A stretch of 64,000 bases of DNA from Primulina eburnea (Eukaryota; Streptophyta; Magnoliopsida; Lamiales; Gesneriaceae), in the NCBI RefSeq assembly GCF_022965805.1, contig NC_133103.1, forward strand, positions 46,518,047-46,582,046, given 5' to 3'. Made by a program: the position numbers and the translations under genes. Shown here one piece after another: positions 1 to 12,600 of the stretch (position 1 is its first letter; each line of letters starts with the position of its first letter). The notes below the pieces were generated by a model. It was not told where the DNA came from. It did no database searches and worked only from the letters and a program-made list of their open reading frames with translations.

Positions 1-600
1 GTTCCTTCGACACAACAGCTCTTCTAGTGCACATTTGATTTCCATTCTCTCAATTGCTAACTCATATGACCCATGACCTTCATTCTTTGCTCATCCAACT
101 ATCGAATTTTATTATTTTCTAACTCCGCATATCTCATTCCTATGTCCAAAACCTCTTCATTCCATTTTATGATATTAGTTTTTATAACTTTAAGTTTCCT
201 CATAAATTTATGTCTCTCCCAACCCTGAAGATCTAGATTGTTCCACCAAGATGAAAATGATTATTTAAAATTATTATGATTCAACTGCACATTCTCAAAT
301 CTAAATGGTGACGGACTCCACTTTGCCTTTGAGGTATCTAAAATAACTGAAAAATAATCTCGAGGTAATTCTGGGTAAGACTTTTTGTCTGTGGAAAAAT
401 ATCCATAATTTTGGGTAAGACTTTTTGTCAATGGAAAAATGTCCATCCACCCCCCCTAAAAACAAGAATCTGTCTAGCCTACAACAAATAAGTGAAGCCC
501 TCAAATTCGACCAAGTATGCTTTGCATTCAAAAGAGGTGGATCTCGCAGCTCCAATTCTCTAACCAACAAATCAAAACACTTCCTACTGGTTTGCTATTA
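1..600 (-). mobile_element. LINE (non-LTR retrotransposon) ORF2 remnant
   Basis: Minus-strand reading frames in this stretch resemble the endonuclease end of plant LINE ORF2. Seen are a TWSN..CCRLDRFL block at about 460-545, a LPRITS..F block, a PFRFEN.QLNHNNFK block at about 261-305, and after it WWNNLDLQGWERHKFMRKLK-like sequence at about 190-255. The frame is broken by stops and shifts. A short segment (gggtaagactttttgtc) is directly duplicated at 372-388 and 413-429. No 5' end, poly-A tail or target duplication is visible, so this is a decayed fragment that probably lies within or beside the upstream TGH introns. Confidence 0.75.
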
Positions 601-847
601 GTGCTGCGGTACTGTAGAAGAGTCCCAATTGATTTGAAAAAAAATTTGACATGAATACTTTTTGGTATTGAGAACACTATTACTCATCGTGGATGACTGC
701 ACTTTTTTGGTTTAGTGTTAGGGGTCACTGTTTGCAGCAATTTATGTTTTAGTATTGATGATGCAATTTATGTTTTAGTATTGATGATGCGTTCCAATTT
801 ATGGTTTATGGTCTGTGCACAATATGTTTTTGATGTATGCTATGCAG

Positions 848-3800
848 ATTTGAGCCTCCAGAAATTCCAAAGAATTTTCTTCTCCCCCACAAGTTTCCTG
901 CTGCTCTTGGACATGATGACAAGATTGCTAAGATCTCCCCTCCTGAGATTCCTCCTCCACAAGATAACAATCTTAAGGTCTTGATCGAAGGGATGGCAAC
1001 TTTAGTAGCCCGTTGTGGCAAATTATTTGAGGATCTCTCCAGGGAGAAGAATCAATCGAACCCATTGTTTGCCTTTCTTAGTGGAGGAAATGGCTTTGAC
1101 TATTATGCTAGGAAGCTGTGGGAACAACACCAGAAGCTTGCTGAGAAATCCAAACTAGGGGAATGGAAAATGTTCAAGGATGCAGAGAAGCTAACGGCCG
1201 AAAGGCGAGGGAAAATTCTGGGTGAAAAAGCTCTAGAGAGAAGGTCAAATGATTCAAGTTCTATCGTTGCTTCTGCTGGTTCTGTTAATTTGCAATTTAA
1301 ACTTTCAGATACATTCACCAAACCTTCATCACTTGTGAGTAGCTGAATGGTTGAACTAATCTGTTTGAACTTTTACACTGAATATTTTTAAAGAATTGTT
1401 GATTACTTTTCATGAATGAATTTTTAAACAACATAATATGAATTTATATCTGTTATCAATTAAGCAGCATTGAGTAATTATTTCACGTGTTCGAGTTTCT
1501 TTCACAGGATGAAGATCAAAGCAGAAAACCTTTTAGTGATGATCCTGCAAAGCAAATAAGATTTGAACAGTTCCTGAAGGAAAAGTATGAAGGAGGTCTT
1601 CGTGCTAAAGATTTTGGTGGATCCAGTAAAATGTCTGAAGCTGTTCGTGCTCGTGAAAAATTAGAATTTGAAACTGCAGCTGAAGCCATGGAGAAAGGAA
1701 AGTCTGGAAAAGAAAGCCAGGCAACTAGTCAGTTACTTTCAGATTTGTCTGCCTCTACAGGGCTACAGTTTACTTCTGGTGGAGTGCAGGTATATTTAAC
1801 ACAATGTGCGTTTTGTAATATTTAAATTGTGGGTCCTGGTAGTTATTTTACATGGTTGTCTAGGGTGTAAAAAGCGATAAAACTCATCGAGATGGAGAGT
1901 TGATAACCAAATCAATGTATCCAAAGAGGGAAGAGTTTCAATGGAGACCTGCACCAATTCTTTGCAAGCGCTTTGATTTAATTGATCCTTACATGGGAAA
2001 GGTAGTGTATGCAAAATCTTTTCTACCCAACGTTTTTGTTATCCTAGAGTCAGTTTTTCCTTTCATAGGTGGTGTGATGTTGAATGATTACTTCTTTTTC
2101 TCATTAATAGTTTGGATGTCTGCTCTTTTTTTCTCTCCACCAGCTGTTTTGGACTAGTGTAGCTGTCCTGGTACTGGCCATGTTGTGAGTCCTTCCCCCA
2201 CTTATCACACCAATGTGTTTGCTTTAATTTGCTGCCAAAGAGTCGTATATTTAGAGGGATAGAATGAATACCTAACCGTCTCGGGTATGAAACATGCCTT
2301 AACACGCCATTGGGGGCTTAGACACATGCTTAATTCACTTGGTATATCTGGCACCTCAAATTTCAAAATACTCTTAGAATATCCGAAAATATTGTCATTG
2401 CCGAATACATGGCTGTCAACACACAAAAGCGTTATTTTCTGAAAGTTGTTTTACAGCCATAATTTATTAAGTCTAAACAATATTTGTAAAAATGTCTCCA
2501 GAGTGTTCGTGGCATTTAACTTGGGGATTACCGACTACCAAACTCTCTTTTGTCTACTGACTGGAATAGAATAGCCAGTTCTCTATTTCTTCTTGCCTAC
2601 TGATAAAGTATATTAGTGAATAGTATGCTTAATTTATAGACGTGGAATCATATATTAATTTTGAATAGAGATGGAGAGATTAGTTAGGTATTAAAAACAT
2701 AATCTTTATTAGGAATAAATCCTACATTTTTAAGAGTACAGCTCATTTTAGGGATTTAGAATCTAGTAATAATCAAGAATTATCCTGAATTCAGAATTCT
2801 TATCTAAGTTGAACTCGTTTCCTAATTGTCCATGGAAATCAGATTCTGCATGTCCTATGTGAGTCACTTATCAAACTTGTTCATATTGTTCGTCTTATTC
2901 TAGAGTGCATATGATCTCGTTGATAAATGCGAATAATTTCTCAAATCTTTATCAGAGGCAGTTGTTTAAGTGAGTGGACTGTGTTCATTATCATATTACT
3001 GGACTAATAATAACAAACATAAATCAGATTTGAGATATCTTCTTCTCGATTATTTTTTAATGCTGGAAGATATCTTCTTCTCGATTATTCATCACCATTT
3101 TTATAAGGAAACACGTACCTGGCTTGAACAATAGTTTAGTTTTCAGATTCTTTTCCAGTTTCATCCAATTCTGGTGCAAAACTGTGCACAATCTCCTCTT
3201 TGACGTTATAGAGCTTTTATCATCTCCAATTTTTTTTTTTTAATTTTTGGTGACCCGCTAAAGTGCGAACATTGATATGTATGAGTTATGACAATTACAG
3301 CCACCCCCTGCTCCACGTATGAGGAGCAAAATGGACACACTCATTGTCATACCGGATTTCGTTAAAACGGTGACTGTGGAAGAACATGTTGCCGCAGACC
3401 CAGCGTCATCTTTAGTTCCTCAAGATTCCTATGGAACGCGAGACCGAGAAACAATGGAGATGGAAGTTGAGAATGAAGTGGAAGTTGAAAATGTTGAGAG
3501 GCCCGTTGATCTATATAAGGTACATTTAGAGCTTCTGTTTAAATTTTTTTGTTAATTGATTTGCAGATGACTCATTTGATTATATTGCTATTGGGGTTGT
3601 AATGTCAATGTTCATCCTTTTGTAGGCGATATTTTCTGATGATTCGGATGACGAGGTGGAAAATACCATGGCCAACAAAGTGGAAGACGCGAAAAAGATT
3701 ACTGAAGCTGCAAGCACATCTCTGAATCATTTAATTGCAGGAGACTTCTTAGAGTCGTTGGGGAAAGAACTAGGCTTAGAGGTTCCTCCTGATTTACCTC

Positions 3801-4351
3801 AATTAGTGACTAAAGCCAGTACTAGACCTGTTGAGAAGAAAAATGTTAATGCGGTGAACCAGAATGACGATTGGTATTTTCCAACAGCAGAAAAAATAAG
3901 TTCAGATTTACCAAATGCCATTAAAAGTTTGGCAGGTACAAATACTGCAGAGAATAAAGATAGAGATGGACGTTTTCCGGGAGATGTGAGTAAAGAAAGT
4001 GGACTTGAAGAAAGGACTCCGAGTATTCTGAGATCGCAGCAGACCAGTCGGGGCAGCAGCAGCTTATCAGAAGACGAAAAGAGCAGAAAACACTCGAGAG
4101 GTAGTCGAAGGCATAGAAATAGCAGAAGCAGGAGTCCAGATACTGATGCATCTGATACATCTCGTGATTTAGACCGATATCGCTCAAGTTCAAAAAAGAA
4201 AAATAAAGGATCAACCCGGGACAATAGTGGCAACCGAAAGCGTTCAAAGGACCACAAACACAGAAGAAATGATTCACCAGGTAGATCTCATCGAAGTTCT
4301 AGAAAAGAGCATGATGATCGTAGAAGGAAGAAGCATAAATATAATGAATGA
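848..4351 (+). CDS. TGH: TOUGH/GPATCH1-like G-patch and SWAP protein, C-terminal exons (5' part outside window)
   Basis: Five exons fit in phase: 848-1334, 1508-1789, 1864-2001, 3301-3519 and 3626-4351 (stop). All four introns are GT-AG. They encode about 616 residues, against a usual family length of roughly 900, so the N-terminal G-patch part must lie before the window. The first exon carries a SURP/SWAP module ([20 protein letters not shown], then [21 protein letters not shown]). Exon 3 has the family signature [26 protein letters not shown], continued across the 1.3-kb intron by [12 protein letters not shown]. The last exon has an acidic IFSDDSDDE stretch and a long Arg/Ser/Lys-rich tail (about 4080-4345) typical of splicing-associated proteins. 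In Arabidopsis TGH is a nuclear RNA-binding protein linked to microRNA precursor processing; a similar role here is inferred. The first exon begins one base before a codon boundary, so another exon must precede it. Confidence 0.9.
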
Positions 4352-5360
4352 AAAGAGTTTGTTTGGTAAACTTTCAAATCCGTCAAATCCGTCAGGCGAA
4401 CCTTACAGACAGAAAAACTGCTTCATTCATATGTTGGTGGTACACATTGCCGAATTAGTAGCTAGCTATTCAAACAATGGCTTTTGAGCAGTTGCAGCAA
4501 TTGAATAGCTTTTACATATAATGTCGAATGCAGAGTGGCATCTGTAGAGCCGTCGTCTACCACGAATCCGTTGGTAGGATCGTTCGTGCCGCGTCCATAC
4601 CTGACCAGTTGATCAGTATATGTTTGCAGGAAAAAACTTTGGTATCTAAATGTAAAAGATTGACGAATTTCCAGATGTTGAAATGCCAATTATGAGAGTT
4701 TATGCAAAATTCATTTTCACAATCGCATTTTATTCTCATGCTCACTTTTATCTCAGAGAACAAATGTCTGTCATCTTTCAAACGATGGTAAAATTATGTC
4801 ATGTTTAAAATAAATTATATTGCATGTTTATTATACTCTTTACACATTGACAAATACGCATTTCATATCGAGTCATGACTCAGTTTATCACCGTTATCGC
4901 TTACCAAAAAATGCTTATTCACCTTCTTAACACGATGTCGATCACAACATGGTTTTTAATTATAATTCTTTTGAACCCAAGTTTGAGAACATATACTTTA
5001 TTTTCAATTCATATTTGCGAAGAAACTTTCAGAGTTTTTTCTTGTGTTTTACGTTGAGGTAATTAATTTCTAAACACATTGTTTATGACATGTATAATTA
5101 AATTGTTTCTTATGTATCCGTTGTTTATAACTGTTTCTGTATTTCAAATAAAACATTTTTATGATTTTGTCCATTTAAAATAATTATAATAGTCGTTATT
5201 CATATTTCAACTAATTGCGATTCATTCATTCATTCTAAGGGAGTCTGAAAGTTTCGAACTGAGATTTTGATACTTTTCGAATTGATCAGACCAAAATTTT
5301 ATTCCATTATAGAAATGGTTTTTTTTTTTAATTTGTTGTGATGTGATTTGATAAAAGAAT
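4352..5360. other. TGH 3' flank, no gene seen
   Basis: AT-rich sequence downstream of the TGH stop that presumably includes its 3' UTR. Short open frames here lack any recognisable family or splice context. No repeat was recognised before the MITE at 5361. Confidence 0.5.
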
Positions 5361-5540
5361 AAGTCTCTTGTGAGACGGTCTCACGAGAGACTTATATGTG
5401 AGACGAGTCAACCCTATCGATATTCACAATAAAAAGAAATACTCTTAACATAAAGAGTAATATTTTTTCATGGATGACACAAATAAAAGATCCGTCTCAC
5501 AAAATATGACCCGTAAGATCGTCCCACACAAATTTTTGCC
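5361..5540. mobile_element. MITE, GTGAGACGGTCTCAC family, copy 1
   Basis: About 180 bp bounded by inverted copies of tgtgagacggtctcacg and the near-complement cgtcccacacaaatttttgcc. The core includes tattcacaataaaaag and ttttttcatggatgac. The same layout recurs at 5870, 8551, 14264, 41497, 45331, 45735, 45811 and 46465. Confidence 0.8.
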
Positions 5541-5710
5541 GTAATAAAATGATAAGTTTTGGAGGGATGATGATTTGAAGGCAAATGGTAAGTTTTTTTG
5601 TTCAGTCCACCTAAATATAAATTCATGGTTTTCCTCCTATAATCATAATTATACCCATAATTTTGGATTTTGTAAAACAGAGTAGAAACATGGGATCCCC
5701 AAGAAGGATT

Positions 5711-5838
5711 CTCCTTGTTTGGACAAAGTCCAAAGTTGACAGTTGTCAATAAAACGTTAATGATAGTTTAAAATTAGATTTTTGTGAAACAGCAAAGATG
5801 TAGTAGCCATTTCAAAGTCGTCCACTTTAAAAGCCTTT
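5711..5838. repeat. Left arm of an inverted repeat around chitinase exon 2
   Basis: This segment is the reverse complement, with small indels, of 6819-6925. Shared blocks include ttgtttggacaaagtc, tagtttaaaattagattttt and aaagtcgtccactttaaaag. The arms enclose chitinase exon 2 (6248-6660). The right arm lies in the chitinase intron and this arm about 400 bp past its stop. Both arms contain a TTGAC W-box core. Confidence 0.8.
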
Positions 5839-5869
5839 TTTTTTCGTTTTATAAAAAAATATTAGTGAA

Positions 5870-5937
5870 TATGAGCGGTGCTGACCGATCTCACGAATAA
5901 AGATTGATAAGACCATCTTATAAAAGACCTTCTTGAA
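5870..5937. mobile_element. MITE fragment, GTGAGACGGTCTCAC family, copy 2
   Basis: Short degenerate piece with gaccgatctcacgaataaag and gaccatcttataaaagacc, matching one end of the family described at 5361-5540. Confidence 0.45.
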
Positions 5938-6247
5938 AATGTTATATATCCTTATTCTTTCTATGACCTAAATTGGATTTTTTTATAGCGATGGATTAAG
6001 CAAACACGAAAATTTGTCGAAATTAATCATTATGCTATATTTTTGTTCTTAAATGTTTGATAATTAAACAACTATGCGTGATTTATTGATTCATCAATGT
6101 GCTTTGATTATGCCTAAAATAATTAAATGACTTATATTTATATAAACCCCAACCATAATATAACAGAAAACATGTTTTCTTCATCATACTCATACATGAT
6201 ATATATTATAAATTATTGTGAAATAAATATATTTATAAAACCTTATT

Positions 6248-7763
6248 CTAACACCTCAAATTATTGCCGGGATCAACTTGAAGTTGATCACAATACTGTG
6301 TGTAAAACCCGACACGAGAGGTGACGGTACTCGGATTCGCTCCGTCGCATTCGAGGGCACCATTAATGGCTCGAATGGTCGCCCCAAAACCCTGCCCGGA
6401 AGTTATGAGACTATGGCAATTATTCATCCAGTACCACAAGGCGGTCTTGAAAGATATCACCCGATCGGTGGCCACGATATCAGGGTTGTTCAAGCCGTCG
6501 AACCCGATGCTGTTTCCCGCGGGGCCGTAGTTAAAGTTCCACGAGAGTTGTATCGGACCACGCCCGTAGTAACCTTGGTTGGGTGCACAAGGATACTGTG
6601 TGTTGGTTTCATCACAATAGTCTCTCGATGGACCATTTATCTCATTTATGTAACACATGCCTGTACATATTATATAATAAAGTTTTAGTCAATAAATTTA
6701 TATTCAAAACTTCAATTTTTTTTTAAAAAAAATTGAGATTTCAAAACAATAAATAATAATTTTCAAAACCATTTGAATTTTTCAAGTGTAAATCTAACAA
6801 AGGGAATTAAATTTTAAAAAAAAGCTTTTAAAGTGGACGACTTTGAATTTTCACAAAAATCTAATTTTAAACTATTATTGACCTTTTGCTTACAACGGTC
6901 AACTTTTGACTTTGTCCAAACAAGGAAAAACAAAAATCCTACGAATTTAAAATTCTTCTCCTTTCATTTCTAATTTAATTTTTAAAACTAATAAATTTCA
7001 AATTCTAAAAAAAAAAAAATCAAGCTGTCTAAAATTAAATATTCATAATAACTTAATCCAAATATAACCTTAGAAAATTTTCCAACATATTTAGGATGTG
7101 TGTGTTCAAAATCAATAAAGTTTTTAACATTTCGAGATTTCACAAGAACAATGTGCAAATTATGTGATGAAGTTGGCTCCATTAATTATTTCTACCTTAT
7201 CCCACTACATTATATAAAGTAATGCAGTGGAGCAATATCAACTAGTGGCGATCAAAAGGAGAGCAATCAAAGTGGTGTTGACCTCCCTTCTATTTTTTGA
7301 AAATTATATATATAGATGTGTGTGTATTAATTTGTTATATATATTTTTGTTATATCTATAATAGAAAATTTTGATATGATGCAATCTTATGGAACATATT
7401 TATAGGAACACTGATAAAGTGTCATTCAACGAAATTTTTCTATGTTTCACATGTGAGCGACACTTTATCGGTATATTCACATAAAATATACTACACACTA
7501 TGTAAGTGTGTAGTATATCAAAGTTCTATATATTTTATGTGAATACCGATAAAGTGTCACTCACATGTTAGATGTACTGATGAAACATAGAAAAATTTCG
7601 CTGAACGAAACTTTATATGAATTTTGATATGTTATACACTTACCGTATATATTTATGCGTAACTTACTGATATCCGGTGAAATTCTAACACTTCCTATGT
7701 TACTAGATGGAACATTTTCAAACCCACAATTATTAACAGAAAAAACTTGGACGAGATAGGTTT

Positions 7764-7794
<31 letters not shown>

Positions 7795-8225
7795 GGAGAG
7801 ATCTTACGTCCAGTTTCGTGCGTAACATGGGCGAAGAATGCAGCGATTTCTCGCTTCGAGTCATCACTGGAGCCGACGGTACCGAACTGAGGATACGAGG
7901 CAAGAGCCTGAAGAAACGCAGCACGAGTATAGAATCCCTTCCCCTCGCAACTTCCAGCTGCCTGGTCCGCAATCCCGTTAAAAAACGAGTCCGTCACGAT
8001 ATCCGCCACGGATACCCCATTGCTGCTAGGCGGGGCGTAGCATGGCCCCGCCTGGCAGCCTTGGCCACAGTAGTCGTTACCGGTTCCGCAATATCCGAAT
8101 CTGCTGCAGCACAGGTCCGATGCACAGCCGCAGTTTTGGCCGAAAACCGGAGCCCCGATGGCAAGAAAAATGGCTGTGAAAGTGAGAGCTAGGAAACGTT
8201 TTCTTTCACTTGGGAAGAAACCCAT
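6248..8225 (-). CDS. Class IV endochitinase (GH19) with hevein-type chitin-binding domain
   Basis: Two exons, 8225-7808 and 6660-6248, join in phase around a 1147-bp GT-AG intron to give 276 residues, normal for class IV chitinases. The protein starts with a hydrophobic signal peptide ([20 protein letters not shown]), so it is probably secreted. A Cys-rich hevein/CBM18 module follows ([20 protein letters not shown], then [12 protein letters not shown]), then a GH19 catalytic domain with the HETG motif at the splice junction and CYINEING supplying the second acidic residue. [17 protein letters not shown] and the C-terminal NNLRC are also family features. It would hydrolyse beta-1,4-GlcNAc links in fungal walls. 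An in-frame ATG three codons upstream (8234) is an alternative start; I chose 8225 because the signal peptide then follows directly. The residue after HETG reads Arg, from a split codon, where His is usual. The intron holds a foldback element. Confidence 0.92.
6819..6925. repeat. Right arm of an inverted repeat around chitinase exon 2
   Basis: Lies in the chitinase intron and is the inverted partner of 5711-5838. It carries ggtcaacttttgactttgtcc, two W-box-like cores close together. It could be a mobile fragment or an ancient duplicate of chitinase flanking DNA; the sequence does not decide. Confidence 0.8.
7395..7620. mobile_element. Foldback (hairpin) MITE inside the chitinase intron
   Basis: Two arms of roughly 75-100 bp (about 7429-7500 and 7505-7605) are reverse complements around a very short centre at 7501-7504. 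Shared blocks include ataccgataaagtgtc, tcacatgt, gaaacatagaaaaatttcg and agtgtgtagtatat. The right arm has short insertions relative to the left. No coding sequence is present. A transcript of the intron would fold into a long hairpin. Confidence 0.85.
7762..7796. repeat. Microsatellite (TA)n(GA)n
   Basis: A tatata run followed by a gagaga run next to the chitinase exon 1 donor, inside the intron. Confidence 0.85.
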
Positions 8226-8300
8226 TTGAAACAATAATTATATTTCCAAGAAATCTGTTTGTTAAAGTTTGGGGATGAAAATATGTGGTTCTTGCTGGTG

Positions 8301-8308
8301 AATTTATA
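8301..8308 (-). promoter_or_regulatory. Probable TATA box of the chitinase gene
   Basis: On the minus strand this reads TATAAATT, about 75 bp above the chosen chitinase ATG at 8225. That spacing would allow a short 5' UTR. TTGAC W-box cores occur further upstream (about 8424 plus strand, 8443 minus strand), as expected for a defence gene, but such short matches are weak evidence. Confidence 0.5.
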
Positions 8309-8550
8309 GTTGCATGGAGAGGAAATAAGGCAGCCATTAATGTGGAAATTCAGGTTATGTGGAATACTCTGACTTTGTCGGCAAACACGTTTAGAATTTT
8401 CTACGTTTCATTATTTCTTGTTTGTTGACATTTTCTCCATTGTCAATTATATTTGGGGGCTGTTTGCTATTAAAAAAAGTAAACGTTTGGTAAGTAAGTA
8501 ATTATAATATTATGTTTTTAATAAAGTATATGCTAAGAGATTTAATTTTT

Positions 8551-8622
8551 ATTGTGAATATCGATAGAGTTGACTCGTCTCACAGATAAATATTCGTGAG
8601 ATCGTCTCACAATAGACCTGCT
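8551..8622. mobile_element. MITE fragment, GTGAGACGGTCTCAC family, copy 3
   Basis: Partial copy: attgtgaatatcgatagagt, then gactcgtctcacagataaat and cgtgagatcgtctcacaata. It lies in the region upstream of the chitinase. Confidence 0.7.
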
Positions 8623-9643
8623 CTGTTTATAAATATTTTGTTAGTGTTATAACCACTTCTAATTTTTTTATAAAAAACGTTTTTTAAAAAATAGACTTAT
8701 GTAAGTGTTTTTTTTCTGTATCCAAACTCGTTTAGTTTAAATTTTTGCAAAAAACTGATATATTTAACGTCATGTTAACATTACGGCAAAAATCAAATTA
8801 AAATTAAAAATACAAATTTCTATATTATAAAAGCCAACTTAGATGGTGATTTTTAAAAGATAAATTCCCATGGATCTGTTTCATCATCAAAGTCAATAAA
8901 CAGATTATTATTCAGCAAACAAATCAAAGTCTTCTCTTCATCATATTCATTGTCCAATAGTCTATGCCATCTTATTAACTAAACTTTGTTCTAGAAAGTA
9001 GATTTTTTCAGCCTTATGACGTCATTATGTTCATGATTTTTGAATAGTATGATATCCTAAACTTAGCTTAAATGAAGTTTTCAACTATATTGGACAAATG
9101 AAAAGGCTATAAGTAATAGTAGCAAATTGAAAAACAAAAAATCGATCTGAAACTGCATCATAAAAAACCGATCATGTTCTGAGATTGCGCCAAAATCGCG
9201 ACTCTGCTTGAGTTCGAAATTTACGTGAATTAGATTAAATGATATGCCTTTTTGTATGAGTTACATTTGTGTTGTTTTTTTTATAGTAATATTGAATAAA
9301 GTATACTTTATTTATTAAATATCCTTTTGATTCAAGAAATTTGATGGATAATTTATTTATCGACATATTTTATTTTATATTATTTGGCCAAGTCAAAAGC
9401 TAGAAAATCTACATTCCCACTGAATATATATAAATATAAACATAAAAAAGACGTAGCCAACATTCAATATCAGTAAACATCACATAACTTCATAAATCAA
9501 GAACAGTGGTGTAAAATTTTGCCACACAAGTTTTCCTATCCAAAAATGGTAAAATTTTGTATATGGTTTCTCATCTACATACAAAAGCAGGATGGATATG
9601 CATATTCAGGAAATATAGAAAACGAACAATCGAAAACAATGTC
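8623..9643. other. Intergenic AT-rich DNA between chitinase and GUX1
   Basis: No supported coding region or recognised transposon end. Presumably holds the 3' UTR of the downstream glucuronosyltransferase next to 9643 and distal chitinase promoter DNA. Confidence 0.4.
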
Positions 9644-12600
9644 TTACAAAAAGGTGAGTGGAGTCGTCTCGACGGTCGGAGGTGGTAGTGTTGAAGTCGC
9701 GTTATCGGTCCAATTCTTATCACCCCAATGCCACAACATGCTTTCCCAGAAGCAAAACTCTTCGAAGCAAGTAGTCAATCTAGAGTCTTGAATTTTGATT
9801 TTCCAATGTCCATCAGTGTAGTTGTTCTTCTCAGCTTCCCTCCGATCCCACTCGAGTGCAGCCTTTTGTTTGGACCTGAGTAAACAGTATTTGTGTAAAT
9901 TCTCAGGCATTGCATCATGGACTTTCCACCAAGTTCTATGAGCAACATCACTGGCAAATTCTTGCAATATCTCAACGTTCCAGTTGCAATCATAATCCCG
10001 GAAACATAACCATGGTTTTAAGCCCAGATAGTGAAGCACATAAAGGACAGGGGGATCTGCACCAAAAAGACGAGTCTTCATCTCTTTTTTCTCCTCCTCG
10101 TCACCGATCCAAAAGTGCTTCAAAAAGTTCATGTGCTTGGGGATTCGATGCCACCACGTAAAAATCTCATTCAAATAACCTTGGTCCCCACCATTGTATG
10201 ACTCGATCTCATTAATATGATCCATCAACAACTGGAACGTGCAATTTGATGGTTCAACCACCATCACACCAGAATTAAAGAGGGTGGCGTTGTTCCCTGT
10301 CGCGGTTATTTCTGGCATCTCGAACAAGAAATCGATATTTCTTAATATCAACAAGTCTGCATCGATAAATATGATTTTGTCGTAATCTGTCAATTGCCAT
10401 AGACGAAATTTGCTGTAATTCCACTCATTGTAGGCGTCTTTTTCGGCTTTTGGATTTCTGATTCTTTCAATTGTATGGAGTTTCCACCCTGCTGCCTCGA
10501 GACCACCCCTGTGGTAATCGCTGATAGTTTCATCAACAAGTATGACAAGATCTCTAGTAGAACCAGACATGCGAATACTTTGTGCTGCAACTATGGCGCC
10601 ACAAACATAGACATGTGCCGAGTGCAGGATTGTCGCATATGCTTCTCGTCTTTCGTTACCCGAGTGCCAGTTTTCTGCATGACATAAATTGTTTCACGCT
10701 ACTCAGTTTCCTACGAAAGTCCTACAGAGAGAGATGAGGTAAAATTTCAAGTTATCCCTTCTCACTGATATAACCAAATTAATTTGGTAATTCTGTTCGG
10801 TTTTCAATTTTAGAAAATATCAATTAGATTCGCATTCAGTTACATTGTTTTAAAACGGAATACAGTATATCAGTAGGTATTCTCTCCATTATCTTGATCA
10901 CTTGGTTGTTTTGGTTAAAAATTTGGGTTTTTGTAAAGTTTTGTTCGGTTGGTTCATTTAGCTCATAAATAAGTGAAGTTTGTTTGCTTTAGAAAGTTTG
11001 ATTCAGTCAGCAACCAAATCAACCGAATATAAATCCCTGCCGTAGAGCTAGTTCAGACAAAATTTAAGGCATTTTAGAAAAGTGTAAAACAAAATTAGCT
11101 CTAACCTTTAGCCTTCAGAGGAACTGAAAGTTCACATGACCCAGCTGAAAGGTGGAGTTTCTCTCTCAGTTTATTTGAATCGGGTTTAAACAGCCATGCA
11201 TTGCCTTCACGTACAATAAGCTCTTTACAAGTAAAAAGATTTGGAGTCGGGAAACACTCGGTGATGAGAAGAACGTGCATGGGATAATGCCCTTTGGTAC
11301 TTGCAGCTAGCCTGGCAACTTCGAGTTGCAAGTGGAAACGAGCCACATTTCTTGACCAGTTCTTGGATTTATCACACGGAAGCTTGACAACTATAAGGTC
11401 CAGTCGTGGTTTGCCAGAGAAAAATAATTTCGGTAAAGTAGGGCATGTGGGAACCTCAAACTCTTCTTCCTCGTCCAACCATTCTGGGTATAGTGTTTCC
11501 CAAGTGATATTATGTGGGACGGAATCCAAGATAAGTGTGACATGCTCCGCTTCTGAGAAGAATTGCTTCCACCAAGTAATTTCTTTCTCGTTGAAATTCA
11601 ACAACCCAATTCCCTTGTACTCATCCCGGTTAGTTAGTCTCTCAAGAACAGCAGAAACTTCATCCCAATTGATATTTAGAAGTGATGCATAGTTTAGATC
11701 CATGCTATATCTATCCACCAAGCCATGCCTATAATTATAATTTCATAAAGATTCAAAACAAGAAATTGCGATTCGAGCAAATCAAACATCTCATGAAGTA
11801 TTAACCAGTTCACAAAAAAAAAAAAAAAACATTCGAGACTTTTAGAGTATACTTCAAGGCACACGATAAACAAATTTACAAGAATATAAACGATATTACA
11901 TGCCTGGAACGAGATCTGGACACGTAATCCGTCTCATGAATTGGAGGAAAATGTAGGATTGTAAAAAGTGCTACAATGCTTATAACAGCCATCACAAGCT
12001 TCAAAGTTAGGTGTTTGCAATTCAAAATCCTGTCCAGAGCAGGGCCATGAAGATGTCTACCTCTTGAAGGCTTTCTTCGGTATGTTTCTTCACTGAAACA
12101 AACAAGTGAAGATCAGCAAGCAAATTGCTAAATTTAAAACATAAATAAAACAGGAACAAATGATTTGATTGCTAAATTGAATACTTGAACATAATTTACT
12201 TGTTAAAAAGTTCAATCTTGTGGAGAAACACAAAGGCGTACATATGGGTCCAGAATAGCCACATTATGATTGTCAACCTATGCAATTCTTCCCTAAAGGT
12301 TATCCACAGTCAAAATGCTCAGACTAAATACTCGTATTTTTCTCAGTATCCATTAAAAAAGTGCAAAAATGCCTAGAACTAGAAAAAGAGTAGAAAGTGA
12401 ATCTCTTGAAATGCCACTCACAACGAAATCATGAAATGTTCATGTGGGTTAACTTTGTATAAAAAAATTATCTTGTGGCACTGTACTGACAAAGTTGAAA
12501 CATTCAGTCTAAAAAGAACCTTATGCAATCCTAAAGTTTCGCAGCGCCTCCATCTATACCACTAACGAACAAGTTAGAACTGAATAAACGAGATGTGACC

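Noticed and set aside
3799..4257. 152-codon minus-strand ORF
   Set aside because: Antisense of the Arg/Ser-rich TGH tail.
6278..6688. 136-codon plus-strand ORF
   Set aside because: Antisense of chitinase exon 2.
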